From NCBI RefSeq assembly GCF_029109325.1, contig NZ_JAQKQJ010000023.1, positions 1 to 64,000 of the forward strand: DNA of 64,000 nt, read 5' to 3'. Origin of the DNA: Nodosilinea sp. PGN35. Its GTDB lineage: Bacteria > Cyanobacteriota > Cyanobacteriia > Phormidesmidales > Phormidesmidaceae. Shown piece after piece: positions 33,901-40,302 of the stretch (positions within the stretch are counted from its first letter, which is position 1; every line of letters begins with the position of its first letter). Both the position numbers and the translations under genes were made by a program. The notes below the pieces were generated by a model, which was not told the DNA's origin, did not search any database, and saw only the letters and a list, made by a program, of their open reading frames with translations.

Positions 33901-34699
33901 TGCGATCGCTCTCTTCCGGCGACAACCCCGCCTCCTGCAACCGCTGGCTCAGCAGCCCATTAAAAATCCGCGCCAGTTGCGACTCATGGAAACAAATCAG
34001 CGTCTTTCGGGCTTCCTGCTCGGTTAGCTCCACCTCCTTGCCGTCTAGCTCCAGCTTTTTGCCCACCTGTTGAATCTGGTTTGTCAACGCTTCCGATGCA
34101 GGTTGGTCAGACAACCGCTGCACCAGCTCTGGATGCTGCTCTAGAAAAACCTGAACACTTTTTAGGTAGGCAGCCTGGGCGGCGATCGCCACCCCCACCT
34201 CCAACGTCGGCTCCTGCCGCGTTGCCTCCACAATGTATTTCAGCAACCCCGTCGCCAATGGCACAAACGGCAAAGCCGCCGTCGCTACCTGCCCCAAGGG
34301 TGAACTCAACACATCCAGCAACGATGAAAAATGGGTGACCAGGGGTGCCAGCTCTTGAGCGCTCTTGTTCTCCTGAATCGCTTTGGCCAGATCGGCGATC
34401 GTCTTCAGGCTATCCACACTTCCCTTAACCGTACCCTCCCAGGAAATCGGCGTATTCAAAACTCGCCAGACATCGCGCCAGAGTTGTTTCACCATTGATT
34501 TATTTTGGAGCAGCAATTTAGGGATAGTGTAGCCGATCTGGATTAGTGTCTCTAGCCGCTCTAGCCGCCAGCTAACAAGTCGTTGGAGCGGCGGTTTGAA
34601 GGTTTTTTGCTTCGTTCCAGTCTTCTCGTCGCGGCTCAACTTAGTCGTCATCGCGATCGCTACCAAAGCCCCATAGATGCCACATTCTAATGGGTACAT
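30992..34699 (-). CDS. NACHT NTPase with pentapeptide repeats and a TPR-like tail
   Basis: The 1235-residue product is a STAND-type NTPase. Residues 1-330 are a helical region without a recognised effector fold. The NACHT core has Walker A GGPGRGKS at 383-390, Walker B LLFLDGFDELL at 452-462 and a sensor VVITGRP at 495-501. A winged-helix-like FFHKSFGEFLCAE motif follows at 702-714, as in other bacterial NACHT proteins. Residues 891-1036 are about 29 pentapeptide repeats (mostly SSANL/SSADL), which fold as a right-handed beta helix. Residues 1075-1190 resemble TPR-like helices. Such proteins are often prokaryotic immune sensors that oligomerise on a foreign cue, but for this one defence is inference. 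The start may be Met1 or Met17. A fibrous helix in place of the usual LRR or TPR sensor is noteworthy. Confidence 0.88.
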   Translation of the reverse strand: MYPLECGIYGALVAIAMTTKLSRDEKTGTKQKTFKPPLQRLVSWRLERLETLIQIGYTIPKLLLQNKSMVKQLWRDVWRVLNTPISWEGTVKGSVDSLKTIADLAKAIQENKSAQELAPLVTHFSSLLDVLSSPLGQVATAALPFVPLATGLLKYIVEATRQEPTLEVGVAIAAQAAYLKSVQVFLEQHPELVQRLSDQPASEALTNQIQQVGKKLELDGKEVELTEQEARKTLICFHESQLARIFNGLLSQRLQEAGLSPEESDRTTERIARSTHRYLKEIVAEVRDQVKRLAAVYGEGWFQDQERYASVDRYLEEVIARKPQETVFDEPFTFADLYVPLQVQPVDKEGKIDNEATPQNIETWAETLLQDAQKQGQVLFIQGGPGRGKSVFCRMFADKVRREWSPIWIPLLIRLRDVQNFAQDFDKTLEDAIATDFTKDAGWLTDRNTRFLLFLDGFDELLLERGTTGGLQQFLEQVGLFQKRCAEISERGHRVVITGRPLALYGVERLMPLNLERVEIAPMAAEIQQQWLLKWEKLAGSEKTQQFQAFLQNQQCPEQVKTLAREPLLLYLLAALHRDGKLQEPQLTGDDPVAVRIQIYEAALEWVLTRQRSENGADLNPKITGLDPEDLRSILAEAGLCVVQSGGESAAIALIEERLKEDEGAKQLLAQAKQNAEQNPLKNALAAFYLKSTEGSENQIEFFHKSFGEFLCAERMAESLVRWTKREDGRAKRYLVSEQTLLWEIYDLFGFGALTSEIVEYLIGLLKKAKLDWGELFKRLEGFYLDWGDGRFIDATEETLPQRKARQLQKYQPTIGQRQVDISTGLNVLILLLEIHRHAQSVEALKAAIHFYSCGQPDTDGHDDKRLLRMIHYSDCLQLGTFKQSVGKFLSSADLLSADLSSADLLSADLSSANLSSANLLSADLFNANLVSADLSSANLSNADLRVTNLSSANLSSANLSSANLRVANLSSANLSSANLSSADLSSADLSNANLLSTDLSNANLLSTDLSSANLSSANLSSANLSSANLSSANLNEIRWDRATHWAGAQGLHAALNVPESLAQTPRFKAAVVLSQGMDGARQGNVLEAIQAYQDAQIIDTGLEIAVWIWDLLCWFGSLHNQAAEILFASEKAVNAEPDGPIYRDTRGLVRALTGDLQGAIDDFESVLEKIGDNRVYGSVYRALGYTDDTQQRREWLEVLRLGQNPFTPEVLESLRKKAGIGNDGAASEAVEENG
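31592..32029 (-). repeat. 15-bp tandem repeats coding the pentapeptide helix
   Basis: About 29 copies of a 15-bp unit (on the plus strand GTTGGCGCTGCTGAG and close variants) run without interruption. The near-identity at DNA level, including synonymous positions, points to recent slippage or conversion rather than old divergence. Antisense frames through this array are open only because the unit is a multiple of three. Confidence 0.9.
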
Positions 34700-34778
34700 A
34701 AAGATGTCTCGTCATCGATCGCCGTAGGACCAAGACCAAGAAGCCCTGAGGCAGACCAACAGGGTCGCCAAAAACCTT

Positions 34779-34991
34779 AATTCTATTCAGAGCACCATCG
34801 ATTCCCCTTTGCACTGCGTCAACGGAGAAAAATATAGAATCGACAGTGCTTTAAACAGAATCGACAGAGAAAAATATAGAATCGACGGTGCTCTAAACAG
34901 AATCGATGGAGAAAAATATAGAATCGACAGTGCTTTAAACAGAATTGACGGAGAAAAATATAGAATCGGCGGTGTTCTGAAGCGAATTCTA
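34779..34991. repeat. Array of GAATCGAC boxes at exact 21-bp spacing
   Basis: Boxes matching GAATCGAC or near variants begin at 34837, 34858, 34879, 34900, 34921, 34942, 34963 and 34984, each exactly 21 bp apart, two turns of B-DNA. The larger unit is 42 bp. Two more boxes in reverse orientation, also 21 bp apart, lie at about 34779-34806. The array sits between the divergent NACHT gene and the 163-residue protein gene, where an operator or iteron array would be expected. It also encodes a heptad-repeat peptide (see the next entry). Confidence 0.8.
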
Positions 34992-35000
34992 AGGGTTTAA
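34809..35000 (+). CDS. Possible 63-aa heptad-repeat peptide encoded by the 21-bp array
   Basis: Because 21 bp is seven codons, the array encodes strict heptads of the type YRIDSAL and NRIDGEK. The Leu-Ile spacing of three and four fits a coiled coil. The frame opens with ATG or earlier and ends at the TAA of 34998-35000. There is no strong ribosome site (only GAG-poor sequence before 34809). Translation is therefore uncertain: the DNA repeats may be the functional element and the peptide a by-product, or a small coiled-coil protein may be selected. Confidence 0.3.
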   Translation: MHCVNGEKYRIDSALNRIDREKYRIDGALNRIDGEKYRIDSALNRIDGEKYRIGGVLKRILRV

Positions 35001-35144
35001 CCCCAGAAGACTACGCCATTTGGCTTATTGATAGCTTGATACATATCAACTCCCGTATATCTACAGAAGTTGTCAAGAGTTCTTATCGAAGATTAATGGA
35101 AAAGTGCATCGCGGGATGCATCATCCCCTACTTAAAAACTTAGA

Positions 35145-35636
35145 ATGAACAATCAAACCGTAACGGCCACACTATCTACTCAAGATGTCTCAGAAATTGT
35201 GGCTCAGCTCAAAGCAGCCCGTGAGCAGCTTGACTTTTTGATCGGCTTAACCCCCCAAGAGCGGCGTCAAATACCAAAAATGGGCCTCAAGGCCCAAACA
35301 TTTACCACTCGCGCTCTAGACATGGCCGCCCAGCACATCGACATGATGCCACGCCATCTCGATGTCGAAGAAGCCCGCCGCGATCTAGCTCTCTTCGAAG
35401 CGCTGAACCCCATCTTGCAAGCCGTGAACCACTTCAAAGAGCTGCTAGAAGATACTCAAATGCTCGCCGGTAGCGAAGCCTATGCCGCAGCCCGCCTGGC
35501 CTACAACTCCGCCAAAGTGACCGGCAAAAATAGAGGCCTTGATGACGTCATCGAAGATCTCTCGCAGCAGTTTCGCAAATCACGCCGACAAAGCGCGACT
35601 GCTCAATTACCCGCTCCCCAGTCGCAGACGGCCTAG
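35145..35636 (+). CDS. Helical cytoplasmic protein (163 aa), conserved type, function unknown
   Basis: An all-helical protein with no membrane segment. Residues 10-40 (LSTQDVSEIVAQLKAAREQLDFLIGLTPQERRQIPKMG, in parts) and 50-110 are regular amphipathic helices; the last 25 residues are Gln/Ser-rich. I associate the LTPQERRQIPKMG segment with a family of uncharacterised cyanobacterial proteins, with limited certainty. It lies 150 bp after the 21-bp box array, reads away from the NACHT gene, and ends at a strong terminator, so it forms its own unit. A link to the NACHT protein through the shared control region is possible. Confidence 0.6.
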   Translation: MNNQTVTATLSTQDVSEIVAQLKAAREQLDFLIGLTPQERRQIPKMGLKAQTFTTRALDMAAQHIDMMPRHLDVEEARRDLALFEALNPILQAVNHFKELLEDTQMLAGSEAYAAARLAYNSAKVTGKNRGLDDVIEDLSQQFRKSRRQSATAQLPAPQSQTA

Positions 35637-35667
35637 CTAACCCTGCATAGCGCTGCACAAGCCCAAA

Positions 35668-35719
35668 ACCATCGCCCCGATCGCTGCCTTATCGGCATCA
35701 TCGGGGCGATGGTCTTTTT
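35668..35719 (+). terminator. Rho-independent terminator
   Basis: Arms ACCATCGCCCCGAT (35668-35681) and ATCGGGGCGATGGT (35700-35713) form a perfect 14-bp stem, followed by CTTTTTA. It ends the 163-residue gene. Confidence 0.9.
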
Positions 35720-35965
35720 AGTAGTGCAATCGCTGATCGCGAAAGTTGAATTGAGGACTGAAACCTAACACCCTTAAGCTCTAGCCAGCCCTAAGCAATC
35801 GTTACTGTTAGGTAACGGATGCAAGCTAAAAAAAAGCCCATATACATCGACTGCCAAGAGTTTATTGGCCACGATACGCAGACTATCTGCGGCGGCGGAT
35901 AGGCACCGTTAATGGGCTCCATTCTGCTTATGGGGTACCCACAACCCTTACAGTTGCCCAGAAGA

Positions 35966-36489
35966 TCAAGGCCGCTCGATCTCGTTAACAAGGCGCAAAA
36001 CGCTTGTGTACAAAGGCTCTGCGACCCAAAATCCGGCCTCATTAATCAACGCATCCAATAAAGGTTTTACCTCGGCAATCAAGCCTTGACCTTTTGCTTC
36101 GGCTAAGATTCCTAAAAGGCCGGTGTAGCGAAGATTTAGCCTGCTTGCGACTAATCGACCTCGGCGTTCGTCAATCAAAACTTGAGTAGCTTGAACTTCC
36201 ACTGCTAAGGCAATCGCCTCGGCTTCGCCAATATCAAGTTCGTTGTTCAATGCTTCGACAAGCGTGCGTTGGCGTTAGCCTGTGCGGTAGCACAATCGCT
36301 GACAACACGAGTTTGAATCCAATCAAAGGTGCGTACTTCGGTCGCACCTGCAACCGGGAAGTTGGGGTCGGTTAATTCTCGGTAAACGGATTCGGGAATA
36401 AAAACCGTTCCGTACAGCTGATGGAGGAGGTGGAGGTGATTGATCGCAGCAAGGTTATTGATGGGTGATGTGTCGCTGACAATAATCAC
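35966..36489 (-). pseudogene. DUF3368 (PIN-like) toxin gene broken by a frameshift
   Basis: Two adjacent frames make up one DUF3368/PIN-type nuclease. The upstream part (36489-36247, GTG start) has VSDTSPINNLAAINHLHLL with the first acidic residue and IPESVYREL. The downstream part (from 36250 to 35966) continues with LDIGEAEAIALAVE and VLIDERRGRLVA, carrying the remaining acidic positions. In the second frame the text just before the shift reads naturally as LVEALNNELDIGEAEA, so a one-base indel lies at about 36262-36285, near a repeated AACGC. The toxin is probably inactive unless the shift is a sequencing error. The start overlaps the antitoxin stop by 4 bp. Confidence 0.8.
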
Positions 36490-36731
36490 AATCTACCCAT
36501 CTCTCGCAGAGTTTGAATGTCCTGTTCAAAATCTTCTACATCGTAATGCACTGGAATATGGCGACTGGCAAGCAGGTGTTGAAAGGCGACGCGGTGCATT
36601 GCTGCAAATCGACTGGCTTGAGCGAGGGTAAGCTTGTCACGCTGAAAGAGCATGACAGCGATCTCTTGGCACATTTCAGCTTCAGTCATGCGAGTTGCAG
36701 TTAAGATCTCGTCAGGGACAACAACGCTCAT
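36486..36731 (-). CDS. UPF0175 family antitoxin
   Basis: The 81-residue product matches UPF0175: it begins VVPDEIL, has the helix pair MTEAEMCQEIAVMLFQRDKLTLAQASRFAAM with the helix-turn-helix-like LAQASRFA, and ends YDVEDFEQDIQTLREMG. UPF0175 proteins pair with DUF3368 toxins in cyanobacteria and archaea. It is intact, while the partner downstream is frameshifted. The 4-bp overlap (GTGA) couples the two. Confidence 0.85.
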   Translation of the reverse strand: MSVVVPDEILTATRMTEAEMCQEIAVMLFQRDKLTLAQASRFAAMHRVAFQHLLASRHIPVHYDVEDFEQDIQTLREMGRL

Positions 36732-36795
36732 AGTCCAATTCCTCGCTCACTTTCCCTATTGTAGGTTCCGACCCACGTTAGAGCCCAATCAGTGC

Positions 36796-38211
36796 CTACA
36801 GCACCCGCCCCGATGCCCCGCGCGGCAGGTATTCACCCATGCCCGATCGCCCCAGCCACTCATCCCCATCCACAATGCACTGGCCGCGCAAAAAGACCTT
36901 CTTCACCTTGCCCGTCACCTCGCGCCCCTCAAACAGCGAGTAATCCACCAGCGAGTGGTGGGTGCTGGCGCTGAGGGTATGGGTTTCGTTAGGGTCAAAC
37001 AGCACCAGGTCGGCGTCGCTGCCGACGGCGATCGTGCCCTTGCGGGGAAACAGGCCAAACATCTTGGCCGGGGCGGTGGCAGTGAGCTGCACAAAGCGGT
37101 TGAGGTTAATGCGCCCCGCTCTCACCCCGCCGTCGTAGAGCAGCGTCAGCCGCAGTTCTACCCCCGGGGCACCGTTGGGAATGCGGTTGAAGTTATCCCG
37201 ACCAAACTGCTTTGACTTGAGAATACCCAGTGGGTTTTCGTTCATGCAGAAGGGGCAGTGGTCGGTGGCCACCAGCTGCAAGTCGTCAAACCGGAGCCCG
37301 CGCCACAGGGCGTGCTGGCAGTCGTGATCCCGCAGGGGCGGCGTCATCACATACTTAGCCGCTTCAAAGCCGGGGGCGTCGTACTCTGACTCATCGAGAA
37401 AGAGGTAGTGGGGGCAGGTTTCAGCAAAGGCGTGGATGCCGCGATCGCGCGCCTCCACCACCGCCTCCAGGGCCTCCTTCGCCGACAGGTGCACAATGTA
37501 AACTGGCACCTCCGCCAGCTCCGCAATGCGAATCACCCGGTGGGCCGCCTCCCCCTCCATCAGCCGGGGGCGGGTGAGCTGGTGGTACTTGGGCGACGTG
37601 TTGCCCTGCTCCAGCGCTTCTTCGATCAGCGCTTGAATCACCACCCCATTCTCAGCGTGGAGGTTGACCATGCCGCCGTGGTCGCCCGTGCGGCGCATGG
37701 TTTTAAAGATAGCGGCATCGTCCACCATCAGCACGCCGGGGTAGGCCATGTAGAGCTTGAAGCTAGACACCCCATCCTGGTTGATCAGGTCGGGCAGCTC
37801 CGCCAAAGAGCCGGGGTTGATATCGGTGAGAATGACGTGAAAGGCGTAGTCAACGCAGCACTGGGGCTGGGCGGCAGCCAATCGTCTATCTAAAGCGGCC
37901 TTAGGGCTGTCGTTGTGGAACTGCTGGGCAAAGTCAATGATCGTGGTGGTGCCCCCAAAGGCCGCCGAGCGAGTGCCCGTCTCAAAGGTGTCGCAGGTGT
38001 AGACATCGTTGCCCATGGGGGTTTCCATGTGCACATGGGCGTCAATGCCGCCGGGCAAGACGAGCAACCCGGCGGCATCGTGGCATTCGGCATTGTCTAC
38101 CGAGAGCTGGCGGCCAATCGCCTCAATGCGGCCATCTTGAATGAGAATGTCACCCTGGTAGTCGTCTACCGCCGTGACAATGCGACCACCCTGAATCAAC
38201 ACTGATGTCAT
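36796..38211 (-). CDS. hydA: Dihydropyrimidinase (amidohydrolase family)
   Basis: The 471-residue product is a full-length D-hydantoinase/dihydropyrimidinase. Metal ligands are H59 and H61 (DAHVHMETP), carboxylated K152 (SSFKLYMAYPG), H185, H241 (YIVHLSAKEAL) and D317 (ATDHCPF). The enzyme opens 5,6-dihydropyrimidine or hydantoin rings with two metal ions. The last 49 codons are duplicated at 29951-30100, so the present 3' end of the gene may have come in with the islet. Reading frame and active site are intact. Confidence 0.95.
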   Translation of the reverse strand: MTSVLIQGGRIVTAVDDYQGDILIQDGRIEAIGRQLSVDNAECHDAAGLLVLPGGIDAHVHMETPMGNDVYTCDTFETGTRSAAFGGTTTIIDFAQQFHNDSPKAALDRRLAAAQPQCCVDYAFHVILTDINPGSLAELPDLINQDGVSSFKLYMAYPGVLMVDDAAIFKTMRRTGDHGGMVNLHAENGVVIQALIEEALEQGNTSPKYHQLTRPRLMEGEAAHRVIRIAELAEVPVYIVHLSAKEALEAVVEARDRGIHAFAETCPHYLFLDESEYDAPGFEAAKYVMTPPLRDHDCQHALWRGLRFDDLQLVATDHCPFCMNENPLGILKSKQFGRDNFNRIPNGAPGVELRLTLLYDGGVRAGRINLNRFVQLTATAPAKMFGLFPRKGTIAVGSDADLVLFDPNETHTLSASTHHSLVDYSLFEGREVTGKVKKVFLRGQCIVDGDEWLGRSGMGEYLPRGASGRVL

Positions 38212-38345
38212 AGCAAGCCCGCCAAAGCGAAACTGAAGCGAAACGGCTGGCCGATTGGCCGACTGCCCTGTTCCCCTAAGGGGGACGCAGTGCTGCCATG
38301 ACTATAGTGAGCGACCTAATAGTTGCCCATTAAATAAATGTGCAG

Positions 38346-38591
38346 TTAGTTGCGATAGTGCAGCTCTTCGAGCCAGGTGCGTAGCTCGTCGGCGGAGGCG
38401 TGCTCGATCGCTATCCGGGTAATGGGGTCGTAGGCGTTCCACAGGGTCTGCTCGGGGGACTCACTAACTTTCCACACGCGGGGTTCGGTGGTGGTTTCGA
38501 GATGGGCCAGCAGGTTTTGCCAGAAGGCACCGAGTCGTCTAACCGGGCTGCTGCTGCGAGGGTTGTGGATTGGCCAATAGCTGGTATTCAT
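38346..38591 (-). CDS. Small hypothetical protein (81 aa)
   Basis: A soluble protein with basic N-terminus (NPRSSSPVRRLGAFWQNLLAHLE) and a C-terminal helical part ASADELRTWLEELHYRN. ATG 38591 is preceded by GGAG-type sequence (AAAGGAGAT on the minus strand), which supports translation. No domain is recognised. It is divergent from the riboswitch-controlled DUF4278 gene and separated from it by about 340 bp that include that gene's control region. Confidence 0.6.
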   Translation of the reverse strand: MNTSYWPIHNPRSSSPVRRLGAFWQNLLAHLETTTEPRVWKVSESPEQTLWNAYDPITRIAIEHASADELRTWLEELHYRN

Positions 38592-38776
38592 AAGTAAATC
38601 TCCTTTGGGATGGCGTCCGGGGTTCGCGCCACAAACTAATCATAAATTTCTGTATCTAAAACTACAAAAACTTTCAGTCATGGTAGATATGAATAACTCT
38701 CATGCCCGATCTCTTGCCAGAACGGTGCGCATGCCTTCTATGTAGAATTGTCAAAAGCTGATATTCTCAAAAAACA

Positions 38777-38790
38777 GTAGCGTATTATAC
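38777..38790 (+). promoter_or_regulatory. Candidate NtcA binding site
   Basis: GTA-N8-TAC (38777-38779 and 38788-38790) is the canonical NtcA pattern. A -10-like TATAAG lies at 38794-38799, and the glutamine aptamer starts at about 38803, so the site would overlap the promoter spacer. That is the arrangement expected for NtcA repression, as for the gif genes. A chance match is possible. Confidence 0.55.
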
Positions 38791-38802
38791 AGATATAAGT
38801 AA

Positions 38803-38897
38803 AACGTTCATCTCCTGCTGACCGATTTACCGGGTGCATTCCCCCTCAGGCACCCCAGCCAGGAGACGGAAGTAGGGACACTCCCGAAGGAACGCGC
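38803..38897 (+). promoter_or_regulatory. Glutamine riboswitch (glnA / Downstream-peptide class)
   Basis: The aptamer signature elements appear in order: CGTTCATC at 38805, GGAGACGGAAGTAGGGA at 38861, and CCCGAAGGAACGCG at 38883, with CGTTC and GGAACG forming the closing stem. This matches the cyanobacterial glutamine-binding RNA. It ends about 33 bp before the ATG of the DUF4278 gene, and an AGGAGG ribosome site lies between, so control of translation is likely. Confidence 0.9.
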
Positions 38898-38929
38898 CTC
38901 ACTACGCATCGCTTCTAGGAGGCGACATC

Positions 38930-39412
38930 ATGAAACTCACCTATCGCGGCATTAGCTACGACGCTCCATCCCACCCCGCGCCCAAACTGGGCGAAACTAT
39001 CGATACCGGGCACTATCGCGGTGCTCCCGTTGGGTTTTCTGCCTTGGCCGAGCTGCCCGTTCAGCCCGCTAACGATTTGACCTGGCGCGGCGTGCCTTAC
39101 CGCACGGGCATTGCGGCTCCTGCTGCCATTGCCCCGGTGGTCATCGCCGCAGAGCTGCCGGCTGTGGCAGCTAGTCTGGCTGCTCCAACGGTGGAGTCTG
39201 CCCCAGCGCCCATCAACATCTCTGACCTGGCCCGCAACCTGTTTATTCGTCGTCACCAGCGCAGTCGGCGGCGCGAGCAGGGCATGATGGTACGCCTGGC
39301 AGCGGAGGTTGGCCTTCCTGTAGAAGACGCGGCCCACTACGAAAGCCACATTCAAGGCAAAATGCCCCACGATTTCTCCGGCTACGATCGCGGTTCATCA
39401 GCCATGAGCTAG
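38930..39412 (+). CDS. DUF4278 protein under glutamine riboswitch control
   Basis: The 160-residue protein starts with the DUF4278 signature MKLTYRGISYD and has a second copy NDLTWRGVPYR at about residues 46-56, then an Ala/Pro-rich linker (60-95) and a basic segment IRRHQRSRRREQG near residue 105. Short DUF4278 proteins in cyanobacteria include PII-interacting regulators of nitrogen metabolism, and glutamine riboswitches commonly precede such genes. The long linker and basic tail make this one larger than most. AGGAGG 7 bp before ATG 38930 fixes the start. A terminator follows. A role in nitrogen signalling is inferred. Confidence 0.85.
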   Translation: MKLTYRGISYDAPSHPAPKLGETIDTGHYRGAPVGFSALAELPVQPANDLTWRGVPYRTGIAAPAAIAPVVIAAELPAVAASLAAPTVESAPAPINISDLARNLFIRRHQRSRRREQGMMVRLAAEVGLPVEDAAHYESHIQGKMPHDFSGYDRGSSAMS

Positions 39413-39433
39413 CTTCGAGACGATACGGCAGAT

Positions 39434-39467
39434 GGCCCGGCGCTCTGGCACTCCGGGCCATTTTTTT
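39434..39467 (+). terminator. Rho-independent terminator
   Basis: Arms GGCCCGG (39434-39440) and CCGGGCC (39453-39459) are followed by ATTTTTTT. It ends the DUF4278 transcript. Confidence 0.9.
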
Positions 39468-39516
39468 GTGCCATAGCAGGTGAAGTTTAGATTAGGACAG
39501 CTTAAAAGGCCACGAT

Positions 39517-40302
39517 TCAAGCCAGGCGAAGCTGGTCTTCATTCTTTGTTCTTTTGTCTTCGTTTTTTTGCAATAGGGCGTAAATCTCCCCCCACTCTCG
39601 TTCGCTCAGGGGTTGGGAGACAAGCTGGCAATTAAACCAGTTTTGGGCCGCCTGGGTTAAAAATTCTTCGATTGTGGCGGTTGTCAGTCCTTTGTCTATG
39701 GCTTTATGAACCTGGCTCGCTGGTGGTGCTGGCGTTTGAAACACCTGCTGCCACAGATCGGGGTTGGTCGCGAGTCCGATAGATCCGTGCTGGAGCAGGT
39801 AGGCACCGCGCCGTAGCTGGGCGCTGCCGATCGCTTTAATGCCCTGAGCATCAACCAGGTCAGCGCTGGTGGCCAGGGCAAAGCAGTTGTGCGAACGGCG
39901 ATAATCCTGGCTCGGTTGCCCAAATTTTAGGGGCACGCCCAACTCTGCCCAGCCTGCAATTAAGAACTGGCAGAGATATCGATAGGCCTGATCGCGGCTG
40001 CCAGCAGTATTGGAAGTGACCAGGGCGTAGGTCAAATCGCCCTGGTGCAGCACCCCGCGCCCGCCGGTCGGCCGCTGCACCAGCTCCACCCGCTGCCCCT
40101 GCCAGACCAAACTTTGCCAGTGGTCTGGCATCTGCCGCCGCTGGCTGGCCCCTAGGGAAATTGCTGCCGGATGCCAGGTGTAGAAACGTAAAGTTGGCGG
40201 GTGCCCATGGTGCTGATGCTGGTCGAGCAGCCAGGCGTCGATCGCCATCTGCACCGCACCGGGGGCCTCCAGCAGCGGAATCAGCCGCCAAGCCCGGCTC
40301 AC
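39517..40302 (-). CDS. Lipoate-protein ligase / octanoyltransferase family protein
   Basis: The 261-residue product belongs to the BPL/LPL fold. It shows LRFYTWHPAAISLGASQ, the substrate loop RPTGGRGVLHQGDLTYALV near residue 79, and AIGSAQLRRGAYLLQHGSI with the conserved Gly/Ala-Gln region and His near residue 170. It attaches or transfers octanoyl or lipoyl groups to carrier proteins. Its start overlaps the lipoyl synthase gene stop by 4 bp, which places both in lipoate biogenesis. LipM-like octanoyltransferase is possible; I cannot separate the subtypes. Confidence 0.85.
   Translation of the reverse strand: MSRAWRLIPLLEAPGAVQMAIDAWLLDQHQHHGHPPTLRFYTWHPAAISLGASQRRQMPDHWQSLVWQGQRVELVQRPTGGRGVLHQGDLTYALVTSNTAGSRDQAYRYLCQFLIAGWAELGVPLKFGQPSQDYRRSHNCFALATSADLVDAQGIKAIGSAQLRRGAYLLQHGSIGLATNPDLWQQVFQTPAPPASQVHKAIDKGLTTATIEEFLTQAAQNWFNCQLVSQPLSEREWGEIYALLQKNEDKRTKNEDQLRLA

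Noticed and set aside
34809..34991. CRISPR array
   Set aside because: Units of 21/42 bp are contiguous with no unique spacers and no cas genes are present.
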